From assembly GCA_921293015.1 (NCBI GenBank), contig OV121097.1, positions 14,004,924 to 14,068,923 of the forward strand: a DNA stretch of 64,000 nucleotides, read 5' to 3'. Both the position numbers and the translations under genes were made by a program. This DNA comes from Phorcus lineatus. Taxonomy: Eukaryota; Mollusca; Gastropoda; Trochida; Trochidae. The stretch's first letter is position 1. Every line of letters starts with the position of its first letter. The notes beneath the pieces are model-generated. The model saw only the letters and a program-made list of their open reading frames with translations, was not told the DNA's origin and made no database searches. Shown here piece by piece: positions 37,601 to 48,260 of this stretch.

Positions 37601-40600
37601 ACATGATGATTAACTTTAGCTTCAACAATGGTTGAATCCCAGCGATAAGGAGCCGTTGAACAATAAAACCTATCCTAAAGTCAAGCAAGCACACCGACCC
37701 GAGAAACACCTATAGTTCAGGCCGATAACAGTTTTATCTATCCCTTCCAAGATTTACGGCGATGTTATCATTCATAGACTTTGTACATTTTTAGAGTGTG
37801 AAAATTTATTTGTGGACGAATAAAATGGATTCCAAAAGAGACGATCGTGCCTCGACAATTTCCCTCTATGAAACGATCCCTCAATGACAACGTTACGTGT
37901 TCAGTCAAAGTTAACCAGTGTTTCCAGTAGACTCGGGTGTTAAGCAAGGCTGTGTGCCTTCACGGACCTTATTCTCCATCTACATCAACGTACTAGCTAA
38001 TGAACTGAAATTAGCCAACTATGGTATACAAGTAGATGATCAGCTGTAGCTGTACTATTATATGCTGATGACATTGTCCTGTTATCACCTGATTCACAGG
38101 GATTGCAAACACTTTTAGATATTGTATATGCTTTGACTTCGAAGTGGAGACTGAAGATAAACCGGGAGAAAACTAAAGTTTTACTCTTCAGACCGAAAAA
38201 TGCACTAACATCAAGTTTTTCGTAGGGGCGAGGATGAGACAGACTAAACTGAAAATTATAGATACCTGGGGATATGGCTAAATGAACACAGTGATATGAG
38301 ACTAGCTGTGAAAGAACTCATCAAGTCAGCTTCCAGGGCACTAGGATTTCCTCTCCATAAGTATAACACATGCGCATGCACTACAGCGTCTTCACTCGAC
38401 TTTTCGAGAGCCTTGTATAGCCAGTTTTATCCTTTTGTTCAGGAATATTTGGGAGTTCGCATGTACACTGATAGAGATTATTACCCGAGGAAGTGTGTCA
38501 TATGACTTTTACGAAACGAGTGTGAATTTTTGTATTACCAGAGCGAGAGCGAGGGTAATACACTAATTCGCACGAGTTTCGTAAAAGTCATATGACACAC
38601 TTCCGAGGATAATAATTTCTTTATTACCGATTCTACACCATTTCAAAGGCATGGAAATATTCAGAAAACGGCATCCTTCCCTTCCGCGGGCCCGCTACAG
38701 TGACGTCACGAACAATGATTTAATGACGTCACAGACGACGAAATACGGTAACTCGCGCTAAGACAATCGTTAATAGGCAAAAGTGATATGTGCACATGTG
38801 CTCATATTGAAAATATGACACCGCTTATGAATAACCATATGGGTAATAAATGTGTATACTATACAGCGCAGAGCAGCAAGAGCGTTCCTAGGGGTCTCAC
38901 GGAACACGCACAACATCGCTGTCAGAGGGGACATGGGCTGGCCTGACAACACAAATTGTATCTTGAGGTAGCTCGTCTGTGGTGTCGGTTAGAGAGACAA
39001 CCACAAGGATCCCTCACAGCTTCGGTATATGCCTGGTCAAAACGTTTTAGCAAATTATGGGTAAACAGAGTTTTAAAAGTTTTTAATGACTTAGAACTAA
39101 CTGCACTTTTAATCAGTTTGGACAGATCTATTGGCTGGATTAAACGTCAGATTACTTCACGCCTAAAGGTAATAGACCAGAAATGTTGGCTTAACAAAGT
39201 ACAGACAATGCCAAAACTGAGAAATTACAAGACTTTTAATACTACTATAAACACCGAATGTTACCTCAGCCTCCAACGTTTCAAGCGATCCATACTAGCC
39301 TCGTTACGATGTGGGTCTTTAAAACTGGAAATTGAACGGGAAGATATAACATCCCCCCCGCCCCCCCACCTTACCAGACACTTTGTAAATAATGCTCCCA
39401 CTCTTGCGTCGAGGACGAAAACCATTTTCCTTTACAGTGCCCTTTTTATAGATATATACGTCTTTCTGTTTTACTTACGATTTTTAATAACAACTCTTTT
39501 ATTTGAAATACTTTAGATTTTAAATTCCAATTTATATTATCTTCTAAAGTCTATTTATCAAAATTAGGTTTAATGTGTTTTAAAATGTTTTATCGTCGGA
39601 AAATTTTCCCAACTAGTATAGCACAAGTAAGTAATTATTTTATCAACAATGTACATTCTGTGATATTACTTTTATTATTTATTTATGCGTTTATGATTTT
39701 CACTGTGTCTCTTCGGCCTATTGAGGCCCAGCATAATTCTTTTATCTTGTATATTCATGTGTATCTACACTTCGTAATTCTATGCGTGACACGTTAATTA
39801 ACAATTCATTCATTCATTCATTTATTTATTCATTCACTTTTCAATAATGCCCACGGGTCATATTAATTCAAATTATAAACCGACAGAAACAGTGAAAACA
39901 ATTTTGTTCTCAAATATTAAGTAGTAGACACTGTAATGAAAATCATTTAGAGTCGATGCAATGTGTTTTTGGTTTTGAAATGAGTCGTGCAAACAGTCGC
40001 GTTAACCTTGGTATATGCGTTGCACGTGCGGCTAGCATTTATCCGCACTGAGTCACTTTAAAATGAACTCAACTAGTTTTAAAGAATGATATAATAATAT
40101 TCTTAGCCCCTTAGCATGCGCATGTCGTCAGTATCTAAAGAAGTGAAAGGTCACAAAATTGTGACCGGTTGGGATATAAAGGGAGGGAACTAAATTCCTC
40201 CGTTCCTGACCCTGACTCTTAAAATACTAATCAAAATTCGTTCGTTTAATTTCATAATTCTAAGACTTCAATGCATCTGTTTAATCAACTTACAAGGCCC
40301 ATGTTACAGATATGTCAGGGCCCCGTTTCACAAAGCCCTAAGGTGATCGTAAGTCCTTAAGGTAACCTTAGTGCAATGATAAAGTATGGGAGTTAAGGTT
40401 AACCTTAGTTAAGGTAGCTTTGTGAAAGCAAGCCCTGAACAACTTCACCTGGCAAGTTTTACATGACAATTGTCTCTCTCCGTCAGTTATAATTACTCGT
40501 TAGTTTTTCAACTATCAAGAACAGTCTCGGCGAAGTCTCTGAACATGCAATAGCTAGGCTATTGTGTCCTTGCTTACTGGTTGGTGAGGTTTCTGATAAT

Positions 40601-41143
40601 AAACAAAAGTTATTGGGCATTCTGATTCAATGAACTGAGGTAAGACTTTAAACACTGTAAAACACACAACTTAAGTCCTGCTTGTACTCTTGTAACGTTA
40701 ACATAATGGACTTTTGGTGAAACCCCGGCCTTGACTGCTTGGTGAGTTTATTGATATACAACACACTTTTTCCATCAGTGAAATTGATAGAATTCAAAGT
40801 TGAGTGTAATGTCTGGCATCTTTGACCAGTCAGAATAGCAAGTGATGTTACTCATTTTAGAGGCATTTGATGTAAGTTGATGACATGTTTTTATCAGCTT
40901 GGAACTATGTCGCCGAGATGTCAAAAAAGCTGACTACAGCAAGAAAATCCGTCACAGTTGACTTGTCAACTGAATGTGCAACTCTCTGCTACGAGGACCA
41001 GAACTGCCATGCCTTCAGCTTCCGTAAAGGGGGACAACTCAACTGCCTCTTGGGGATCCCTGGAAACTTGGACTCTGACAGCGACTGGCGTACCTACATC
41101 CTCAAGGACTGCTACAACCCGACAACCTGTCCTGGCGTCAACG
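31568..41143 (+). CDS. Secreted fucolectin (F5/8C-like) plus PAN/apple domain protein; partial, exons 1-4
   Basis: Join 31568-31619, 31826-32020, 32385-32624, 40898-41143. All three introns have GT-AG ends and are phase 1, the pattern of exon-shuffled extracellular modules; exons 2-4 are multiples of three (195, 240, 246). Exon 1 encodes a signal peptide, exons 2 and 3 a ~145-residue fucolectin/tachylectin-type F5/8C domain, and exon 4 a PAN/apple-like domain rich in cysteine. The product is likely a secreted carbohydrate-binding protein, as in mollusc innate-immune lectin families; that role is inference. Intron 3 is 8.3 kb and full of transposons, so exon 4 could belong to another gene, but its phase and the domain pairing fit. 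Exon 4 ends in a splice donor, so more exons are expected; none was recognised to the right. Confidence 0.7.
31826..32020 (+). CDS. Lectin exon 2: N-terminal half of the F5/8C (fucolectin) domain
   Basis: It follows a pyrimidine-rich TTCTTCACAG acceptor. It reads GKPSKQSSTYNDNSDYDSTR, then ANDGS, then YWQGDLQGYYRILNITVTRG. These are hallmark fucolectin motifs: the KPxxQSSTY start, the ANDG segment, and WQ-DL-xYY-I--I-V--R. It ends at a GTAAGT donor (32021). Confidence 0.85.
32385..32624 (+). CDS. Lectin exon 3: C-terminal half of the F5/8C (fucolectin) domain
   Basis: It follows TTTTATAG. It reads LYIRGAYIGVSVLDVSNPDS, then KCGQWPDMF, then YMCSFQQPVRFVRIWRE and LAIAEVIVEAP. The paired cysteines, the RFVRIW strand and the L-I-EV strand close the jelly-roll fold. 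It ends AGAG before GTAAAC, phase 1. Confidence 0.85.
33063..33332. repeat. Foldback at the left end of the DIRS element
   Basis: About 40 bp at 33063-33102 (TTTTGGTTACACGTCATTAT through CTTACCGTAGACAA) is mirrored at 33291-33332. DIRS elements carry inverted terminal repeats, so this may be one terminus folded on a solo copy. Confidence 0.65.
33333..33631. other. GC-rich DIRS tail
   Basis: No ORF of note. It lies downstream (minus sense) of the recombinase stop and likely holds the 3' untranslated or internal complementary region. Confidence 0.4.
33632..34190 (-). pseudogene. DIRS tyrosine recombinase C-terminal part
   Basis: The frame contains LIRLSSDLTKQLGRRLFL, then NPNEIRAISATMALHSN, one in-frame TGA near 33812, and FANHYLRDLSLDDMEGVARL with the likely nucleophile Y in NHYLRD. 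It ends with a glycine-rich tail and TAA at 33632-33634. The recombinase would integrate the circular cDNA; here the N-terminus is lost and a stop interrupts it. Confidence 0.75.
34192..34752 (-). pseudogene. DIRS reverse transcriptase N-terminal part
   Basis: The frame reads KPEYYSPVFIRPKRELKN, then an in-frame TAG near 34508, then VSLNLQDAYLHIPI (motif A, D of LQDAY), LRFVLAGRHFQWNVLPFG and IPTAPWLFNRVTKPI (motif B region). It stops at about 34192, where the catalytic YxDD box should follow; that part is deleted. Confidence 0.75.
34860..35446 (-). pseudogene. DIRS gag-like region
   Basis: Two overlapping minus frames (35446-35189 and 35355-34852). The first has KPPIGLNPLALYDDVRRV and HLSHLDKEARSILG; the second a basic C-terminus with SSKRTPKKFQRAGGRGY, plausible as a nucleic-acid-binding gag tail. 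DIRS gag proteins are poorly conserved, so the identity rests mainly on position upstream of RT. A frameshift links the two. Confidence 0.55.
35530..35940 (+). pseudogene. LINE ORF1 fragment
   Basis: It reads ECNIVIRNLQEEPKE and LGLVRDEL, then, after frame changes, VVIATLSSSEQV-like and NFRTLLREMCKHKTY. This resembles the RNA-binding ORF1 protein that precedes the endonuclease in many invertebrate LINEs. It is truncated at the left by the DIRS junction. Confidence 0.55.
35945..36760 (+). pseudogene. LINE endonuclease domain
   Basis: It starts near LGFWNVGG (the N-containing motif), continues with DYDVFDVCET (E motif, followed by a stop), YQWYGNNR, then in the next frame CATCPLGRSIRP (normally YLPP), LYLCCDFNARC (GDFNAR), and finally SVVDYVLVPYE and TPGHSLLEW (SDH replaced by PGH). 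Catalytic positions are partly lost and two frame changes are present. Confidence 0.75.
37378..38477 (+). pseudogene. LINE reverse transcriptase domain, 5' and middle
   Basis: Pieces in order: AIERANLNKSAGLDNIPSSV (finger), PITVLSIPSKIYGDVI, GVKQGCVPSRTLFSIYINVL (motif B), LLYADDIVLLSPDSQGL-like (motif C, slightly frameshifted), then LKINREKTKVLLF and YLGIWLNEHSDMRLA. The motif A region near 37830-37900 is badly degraded. It ends where the hairpin element begins. Confidence 0.75.
38478..38850. mobile_element. Hairpin-headed MITE inserted in the LINE
   Basis: 38490-38539 and 38554-38603 form a ~50 bp inverted repeat with about five mismatches and a 14-base GAGCGA-rich loop. Outer ends TATTACCC (38479) and GGGTAATA (38841) are inverted. 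The insert separates LINE segments that should be continuous (before QRRAARAFLGVSRN). No ORF. Confidence 0.7.
38851..39480 (+). pseudogene. LINE C-terminal region with CCHC-like knuckle
   Basis: It reads AARAFLGVSRNTHNIAVRGD, then ARLWCRLERQPQGSLT, YLSLQRFKRSILASLRCGSL, and, after a poly-C tract at 39350-39367 that shifts frame, SCVEDENHFPLQCPFYRYI. The CxxCxEDExHFxxxCPxY pattern is the LINE C-terminal zinc knuckle. Confidence 0.75.
39841..40315. other. Intron 3 sequence, no feature
   Basis: No ORF or repeat recognised. Confidence 0.4.
40316..40437. mobile_element. 122 bp MITE, CAGGGCYYNNTTTCACAAAG ends
   Basis: Left CAGGGCCCCGTTTCACAAAG and right CTTTGTGAAAGCAAGCCCTG are imperfect inverted repeats around palindromic AAGGTTAACCTTA tracts. 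This type of short palindromic element is common across marine invertebrates. Confidence 0.75.
40438..40897. other. End of intron 3
   Basis: Non-coding. The acceptor TTTTTATCAG ends at 40897. Confidence 0.5.
40898..41143 (+). CDS. PAN/apple-like domain exon (probable lectin exon 4)
   Basis: It follows TTTTTATCAG. The 82 codons read WNYVAEMSKKLTTARKSVTV, then ECATLCYEDQNCHAFSFRK, LNCLLGIPGN, and DWRTYILKDCYNPTTCPG. The ECxxLCxxDxxCxAFSFxK pattern is that of PAN/apple-type modules in invertebrate secreted proteins. It ends AACG before GTACAC, phase 1. Codon use is GC-richer than the surroundings, as expected for an exon. Confidence 0.8.
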
Positions 41144-41799
41144 GTACACGCAATTAACTTATTTTCTTATCGTGCAAATACTTCAAATAGTTTAAAATGA
41201 CCAATGTTCATACTGTTTTCTTGATAAATATTTAAAAAGTTTACGAAAAGAAGATCAGCCTATTGTGTTTGTTAATCAGAGGATGCACTACTGCCTTGCC
41301 TTTAATCAAAAGCAGCAATCCGTTATGAGCTGTTGAACGGTATGTTTATCTCGTTTCTGTGTAAGATAATCACTTTGTGTTGACTGGGTAGTTGGTTTTG
41401 ATTTGACTCCCGTGCACTAATACATTCACATATGTAATGAGATGAGGCATTAAGTAGACTTGAAGGTACACCTCGAGGTAAAAATTCACGTTTTTCAAAT
41501 GCACTTAAGGAGGCTAACAAATTTTAAAGATAAATTAATATTTTTGCTATTATAATTTGTTTTTATCTTGTAATCATGAATTCATAATAATACCAGTAGT
41601 TTTGTAATGAATATTTCCAAACAGAAGCGGATGTAAATAACTAACCATCCGTGAAAATTACGATTTACTTATCTCTTTTTTTGGCTGTAATCAGTGCATG
41701 TTGAGTCCTTATCAACATTATAAAACTTAACTTTGAAGGGGACTATCCTACGGGGAAAAACGGACGATTTTCATAAGCTAACCTGAAGGGGCGTGGAGC
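41144..41799. other. Sequence 3' of the PAN exon
   Basis: Starts with a GT donor, probably intron. No further exon recognised. Confidence 0.45.
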
Positions 41800-42170
41800 G
41801 GGGAGGAATGTTATTTTGGACTTATGGTACGTTATTTTCACTTGGTAAAGGAAACTTGGTCCGTTCATTGCTGGTATTTTGGACTTTAATAGCATAATCA
41901 TTCTTAGACAAAGTATCATTGGTCCTTTTAATTTTAATGTCATTTTGGACTTATGTTACATTATTTTCTTTAGACATAGGATAACTGGTCCGTTCACTGC
42001 TAACGTTATTTTGGACTTGTTTTACATTATTTTCTTTAGACACAGTATAACTGGTCCGTTCACTGCTAATGTTATTTTATTATTTATGTAATATCATTTT
42101 AGTTAGACAAAGGAGGATAATTGGTTCTTTCACTTACATTATTTTCATTTGACACAGGATAACTGATCTA
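41800..42170. repeat. 66 bp tandem repeat, ~5 units
   Basis: The unit contains TTATTTTGGACTT, ACATTATTTTCTTTAGACA and AACTGGTCCGTTCACTGCTA. Two central copies are about 95% alike; the outer ones are degraded. The 66 bp period keeps a plus frame open as 22-residue repeats (ORF 41879-42091), most likely without meaning. Confidence 0.9.
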
Positions 42171-43039
42171 TTACAAATATTGTTGATTTTGCTATAAATC
42201 TACACAAGGCGCATATTATTATTTTATTGAAACATTTTTGTGTTTGTTTTTAAAATGATTATGTGATTTTCTAATTCGCTCGTATTTGATTGTTTAGTTA
42301 TATATCTTATCATTAGATATATTTTCAAGATACAACTGCTTCGGATTAATATGTCACTCAAGGATTTAAAAAGTTAAGTTTGGATTTTTTCAAAATGATT
42401 TTTGAGTGTGATTAGGGATGCTCATTTTATCCACAAGCTTTAATCTTCTGTAATCTCTTCGTTTTTACCTACAACTCAAAGCATGTGCAATATATTATTC
42501 AAGGGGCATATGCTTCTGTATGCAGCTTTTAATTATAAATTTATTACTCCTAGTTATATTCTCGATGTCCCTGAGTGATACTTTCTTCATTAGATAATTT
42601 CCTGTAGTAAAATCAAAATCAATATGCACATGCATTCTTCTGTGAACACGTTGAATTGATGACTTTTTAATTACTTAAATCCGATTGCTTATATGACATT
42701 CTTCATAGGACAATAGTCCCTTTTTTAAAGAACATAATTCTACGTTGTTGTGATTTTTCTCTCTATAACAAAATCTGATTGTGATGTTGTCTGCATAAGT
42801 GTTTTTAAAGTTAAACATTCTTTTTTATCTCTCACTAACGTTCGAGGTTACATAGTGGTCCCAACGAGTCTGTTCGTCTGTCGGTCATAAACTTTTGTCC
42901 AACGTATTTCAGAAAAAATTATTTATCAATGACTTTACAATTAAATTGAATTAATGCACATGTTTTCTACCCTCTTAGGAGAAGTTCAGTGCGAATATAC
43001 AAACCATTTTGTGTTATTTAAAAGGATTAATCTTCATTC
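42171..43039. other. No gene recognised
   Basis: AT-rich, no feature. Confidence 0.5.
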
Positions 43040-43984
43040 TTCTTTTTTATATCCCTGAGATCCAAATTGTTCTGACATCTTGCATAAAATCTGTTCAACA
43101 TACGCTCTTTAAATTTTGGACATGTGACCTGCCCTTGCCGAAAAGATGCAGCTGCAGTTTGGTTATGACGGATTTGTGTTGACAAATCAGAACTGATTAC
43201 TGCTAACAGTAATAGTCAAATTGGTCTTGGATGTGTGGTCAGGAGTATGAGAGAATGATATCTTTTCGTCTTGTTAATACTGTTTTCTTAAGTATACCTT
43301 CCTCTGTAAGCTTGTAAACGACGACTGCCTCTCTTGGTTGATTGTTAAAAGTTCGTTACTACTAATGTTATCTATCTACATAAATACATTTACTGGATTT
43401 TCTAGATGATTTTATAGATATGTGATAATTGATTGTACCTGTTATCTACAGGTATATTTTTATATATCTTTGAGGTAACTGCTTTTGTAATTCAGTTTGT
43501 AGCTATTTTGAAAAGGAGCTAGCACCTGTTTTATGGAAATAGGGGTATCTTACGTAAAGGGAAAATATTTTACCAAAAGTAAACAAAAATTCCAATCAAT
43601 TGAGTTTTTAAAGTTACTTTAGACTAAACGAATTCATTTAAAGTTTGTTCACACTATAATAACCGCTAAAGTTTTCGCTTCATACGTGACACCGCCTTCT
43701 GCCTGTTGGTAACTTATTTGAAAAAGGAACTTTGCATAATTAATATTCAACGGAGCAACAAAACAATTGAAACATGAAAAACGTGCTACAGTCCCCTCTT
43801 ATTGTTGATTTCGTTGTTCCTGGTGTTCATTGAAATCTGATTGCTTGTAAAAATCTTTTACATATATTTATTGCTATGCTCATTATTCGTTTTGATGTTT
43901 AAACACCTTTTGAGTGATAAATGTAACTTTGATATAAATGATCAAATGTTTTTCAATTGAAATTAATTAATCGTGATCTTTTCG
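43040..43984 (+). repeat. Diverged third copy of the inverted-arm repeat
   Basis: 43045-43140 (GAGATCCAAATTGTTCTGAC and onward) matches 53072-53165 of the right arm, and 43300-43500 (GACTGCCTCTCTTGGTTGAT) matches 53610-53810. The MITE-like element present in the arms (53185-53507) is absent here. Roughly 70-75% identity by eye. Confidence 0.7.
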
Positions 43985-45075
43985 TACAATCATTATGCTA
44001 AAAATCTTCAATAAACATTTGACTTTGTTGTTTTGCTACTGGTTGTATTTGGTATCCAACATGTATTTACCTTAAGGTTATTCTATAAATTTGAATAAAC
44101 AAAAATCAAACACGAATGTGAAAATGATCACATAATTTTTTAATGAAATAAATTCATCTAAATATTTTCTGTATTTACTACGATCGTTTTGTTAACATTT
44201 TCAGTAGATGTTTGACTTTGTAATTTCACTATTGATTGTTAGATGTATCCAACATGTATTTACTTTTGAGGCTATTCTATGTAACTTTAAATAAACAAAA
44301 ATCAAACACGAATGTGAAAATGATCACATAATTTTTTAATATAAATTTTTCATCTAAATATTTTCTGTATTTACTACGATCGTTTTGTTAACATTTTTCA
44401 GTAGATGTTTGACTTTGTAATTTTACTATTGATTGTTAGATTATTAAACATGTATTTACTTTTAAGACTATTCTATGTAACTTTGAATAAACAAAAATCA
44501 AACACGAATGTGAAAATGATCAAATAATTTTTTAATGAAATTAATTCATCTAAATATTTTCTGTATTTACTACGATCGTTTTGTTAACATTTTTCAGTAG
44601 ATGTTTGACTTTGTAATTTTACTATTGATTGTTAGATTATTAAACATGTATTTAATTTTAAGGCTATTCTATGTAACTTTGAATAAACAAAAATCAAACA
44701 CGAATGTGAAAATGATCACATAATTTTTTAATGAAATTAATTCATCTAAATATTTTCTGTATTTACGACGATCGTTTTGTTAACATTTTTCAGTAGATGT
44801 TTGACTTTGTAATTTTACTATTGATTGTTAGATGTATTAGACATGTATTTACTTTTAAGGCTATTCTATGTAAATTTGAATAAACAAAAATCAAACACGA
44901 ATGTGAAAATGATCACATTTTTTTATTGAAATTAATTCATATAAATAGTTTCTGTATTTACGACGATCGTTTTGTTAACATTTTTCAGGAGATGTTTGAC
45001 TTTGGAATTTTACTATTGATTGTTACTGGTACTAAAAATGTATTAACTTTTAAGGCTGTTCTATGTAATTTTTTA
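43985..45075. repeat. 196 bp satellite, ~5.5 units
   Basis: The marker AAAAATCAAACACGAATGTG occurs at 44101, 44297, 44493, 44689 and 44886, a period of 196-197 bp. Each unit also carries TACGATCGTTTTGTTAAC and GTAGATGTTTGACTTTG. First and last units are degraded. No ORF. Confidence 0.95.
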
Positions 45076-46465
45076 AAATTTTCATAAGTTTACCAAATTA
45101 TGCCTTTTGACACGTGTTAATAGTTTGCTTACAGTTGCTTACAATAAACTTTTGATTTAGATATAATGAGTTTGTTGTGAGTGAATGTCACGCTAAATCT
45201 GATTTGATGAACATGTAATCAATTCACAGCTTATGCATCACTGTAATCGATTATCGTTACACAGATCCACGGCAATTGTGAACAGCATAGTTACCACGAT
45301 AAGATAATTCAAGAAGCGCCAGTAAAATCTTAAACAGCTGATAATGATGCTGCCGTAAAATGGTGATCGAGACGAATTACTTTGAATTTCATTAATGTTT
45401 ATTCAAGTAAATATGGCAACATAAGGTAAGGTTTGATATTATGGAAAAAAGTGATACGAATGATTTGTACAATCAAATTACTCTTTGAAAAAAGGGAGTG
45501 AGAATGATAAAAGGAACTGTTTTGAAGTGTTATTCATTTCAGTTGATTATTGTCAAAGAAGAGCTTTCAATGGTTGAATGGAAAAGGAAATACACTTTTA
45601 TACATGATACACATTAATCTATTATAATCTCCGAGCTCAGTTATTACATGTTGTGAAATATAACGACGATCATTACTTGCATGTTTAATATGTCAAGACT
45701 GAAACATTCGTATATATTTTGTATCGAAAACTTAAAACGAGGCAAGGGTTCTTTAAGAAAACAACTTTCAAGTGTTTGCGAACTATAAAAAAAATTGTAT
45801 TTATCCTCACACACATTGTTCTGTCTACATCCTATTGCATAAACTTAATAAAAACGGGACACACTGCTTCCACAGGTATTTGAATAATATCACGGCGACC
45901 AGTATTATGATCCAATGAAGTTTAATATGCAAATAAAGCAAGTGCTGTCTAGCTGTTTAAAGCATTTAAAAGTAAAAACTCCGGCACAGAATCATACGCG
46001 CCACCTCAATTTTTAGTTTTATATATATATATACAATATTATTAATTGAAATAATCAACGTAATGATATCAAACATGTATATTTTCATAAGTTATTGATG
46101 TTCAAACCAAACCCAAATTAGATGATATTTGCACTAAGATACAGTGTAAGTGAACAAACTTTTGATATGCAGCTGTATATATGCACGGCAACCATCTAAG
46201 TGAAATTAATAAAATCTCAAACGAAAGATTCTATAACCAATATTTCTAAGCGTACTGCAGTTATCAATTTATAATAAACTGCCTTCAGCATCAATATTCG
46301 TTGTTTAATCTTCGAAATTACATGCATCAATATATGATCATATGGTCTTTCAGAGCAGTAATTATTTTAACAATGTACACGTAATGCAGGTTCAATTATA
46401 GTGTAATAATTTCAGCGTCCTGTTTTAAGAATATATTGTACAGTCGATTTCAAGCACAAAGGGAG
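45076..46465. other. No gene recognised
   Basis: The start (TTGCTTACAATAAAC at about 45135) resembles 54403-54417 in the right arm, so the repeat copy beginning at 43040 may resume after the satellite. The rest is AT-rich without features. Confidence 0.45.
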
Positions 46466-46469
46466 AGTA

Positions 46470-46540
46470 TTCAATCAATCAATCTTTATTCTGGTACTTA
46501 AGAGGCCATAGGCCTATAGTACATGAAATACATTGCATAC
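46470..46540 (-). mobile_element. LINE 3' terminus, minus strand
   Basis: The minus strand reads TGTACTATAGGCCTATGGCC and then GAATAAAGATTGATTGATTG, the same terminus as at 1303, 21070 and 52025. Sequence to about 46700 may be the rest of the 3' UTR. Confidence 0.65.
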
Positions 46541-46910
46541 ATCCAAGTAACAACATGCGTTCTATGTACAAATGCATAATATATATACATGGACAGATTT
46601 TTTAGTTCTCGAGTGCTCGTGCTGTTTAATAATTCCTTAAATTTACATTTATTAGGATTGAGAGGAGAGTATTCATATTTGCGATCACTGAAATTTGAAA
46701 CAACTGATATCCATGGTTAAAATTTTAATCATGTTGTAATGGTTTCTAGAGTTCCGATTATCTCAACGATAACATTTTTATAAACCCTTTACAATTTAAG
46801 AATCTCTTATTGCAAAGTAAGCATTATCACTAACTCATAACTTAGTCACTCAAATATCATTATGTATCTATAATTATAATTAGTAATAGTCGATGTTAGT
46901 AAATGTCGAT

Positions 46911-46999
46911 GCTTGGTGGTCGAGTATTAAAGCAATGATATATTCAGTGCCGTCGTGTAACCTGACTCTCAGGATGTAGGTTAGAACCTCGCAAGGTAA
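46911..46999 (+). mobile_element. tRNA-derived SINE head (class II tRNA-like), degenerate
   Basis: GGTGGTCGAGTATTAAAGC resembles the A-box region of Leu/Ser-type tRNAs (TGGTCGAGTGGTTAA). AGGATGTAGGTTAGAACCTC resembles a variable arm plus B box. Mismatches in both boxes and no clean acceptor stem argue against a working tRNA gene. Confidence 0.45.
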
Positions 47000-47060
47000 C
47001 AGTGGTCTTAAAGTTATTTAGAAAACCTATCCCAGCGTGTACTTATAAATTGCTATAGCT

Positions 47061-47345
47061 ATATGTTGTCCCACAGGGTTCTCTTTAAGCCCACTTTTGT
47101 TCACGATCTATATAAATGATTTGTCGTTATCCTTAGTAACATAAGATGAGCCGACGATACATCCATCTATGTAATAATTGAAGATTGAAACAATGGCTTG
47201 ATAAAGATAGCAAATTTGGCCAAAATATGGAAAGTTTATTTCAATCCATCCAAAACAGTCTTATTTGATAGAAAACCTAATCCAACTCAGCTTCTAAGTT
47301 TATTTTTTAATGATTTCAGGAATCAACTCGAAATTGATTATCAGT
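47061..47345 (+). pseudogene. Jockey-like LINE RT scrap
   Basis: In shifting frames: VPQGSLL, LLFTIYINDLSLS-like (motif B and following), an ADDTSIY-like remnant (GCCGACGATACATCCATCTA, motif C), and LAKIWKVYFNPSKTVLFDRK. Several stops and indels. Only the centre of the RT survives. Confidence 0.6.
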
Positions 47346-48256
47346 TTTGTAAAGAGACAATAAGGAGGTCAAAGTAGTGATTCGTGATCGAAAACCGGAC
47401 AGTGGCCAACGACCCAAACATAATTTGGAAAAATGATTTAATGCACAGCTACAAATATAGATTGGTAATTGGTATTTCATTTAACTTATATACATGTAAA
47501 TGGAACGCAGAATTTTGTACAATTTAAATAAAGAAAATATAATTATGTTGACAATGTCTGAACAGATAAAGATGTCACTTTAGAAAGGTGATTTGAATTA
47601 AACGCACTAGTGCACACCAATATTTCTTTAACACAACGAATGCACAGATACTGCACATCTCTCGATATTATTCAAGATCCTCACTCAAGTAATCTACCTC
47701 GTAAGTTATTTAACGAATATTTACGTATTCAGGTAGTAAAGTTGATTTTTAAAGACCGGAAGTATTTAATGTTACGTTACAATAAATCCGTATGAACTAC
47801 AATATCGGAAATATTAAGATTTTGCTTATAACCAAAAAAGCGGAAACGGCAGCCGCTTTGGTCAATCTAATAGCAATGCTACTGCTGTGTTATTAAATCG
47901 GTTTATTTACAACATTGCTTTCATAAAACATAATACATTATTTGTTCTCAGTTCAGAGTTTAGGTAAATTCAACAGCTGCACATAATAATAGTTCAGCCG
48001 CTTTCAACTGTCTATAATGTATCCGTTTTGTTCACAGCTAACCTTAGATTTGTTATATGTCCAAGCCGACAGCGGCTGTCTAAAATTTTTCATTGTTGAT
48101 TGCAGGTCAATTGTAGAGAGTTTTAAGTATATCATTGCATCGATAGAAAGCTTAAGTGATTGCATAAGTCCTCTTAAACCTTAAAATAACCAATTTAAAC
48201 CGTAAAAGCGTGCACTAGTGCCTTTAAAGTCAGGTCATATGGTATTTCGATTCTTA
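47346..48256. other. No gene; fragment of piggyBac-like MITE interior
   Basis: GATCGAAAACCGGACAGTGG at 47387 matches the inside of the MITE at 23991-24463. Otherwise no feature; some GC-rich dyads (GGCAGCCGCT / AGCGGCTGTC) at 47850 and 48072. Confidence 0.45.
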
Positions 48257-48260
48257 TTTC

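Larger units (their letters stand above)
35530..39840 (+). mobile_element. CR1/L2-like LINE, inactive
   Basis: It runs ORF1 tail, endonuclease, RT, C-terminal knuckle, then a 3' end in (ATTC)n at 39803-39838, typical of the CR1/L2 group. Its left side abuts the DIRS element. Multiple frameshifts and stops and a 370 bp hairpin element at 38478-38850 disable it. It lies in the sense orientation within intron 3 of the lectin gene. Confidence 0.8.

Noticed and set aside
43985..45075. CRISPR-like periodic array
   Set aside because: The whole 196 bp unit repeats, with no unique spacers, and the context is an animal genome.
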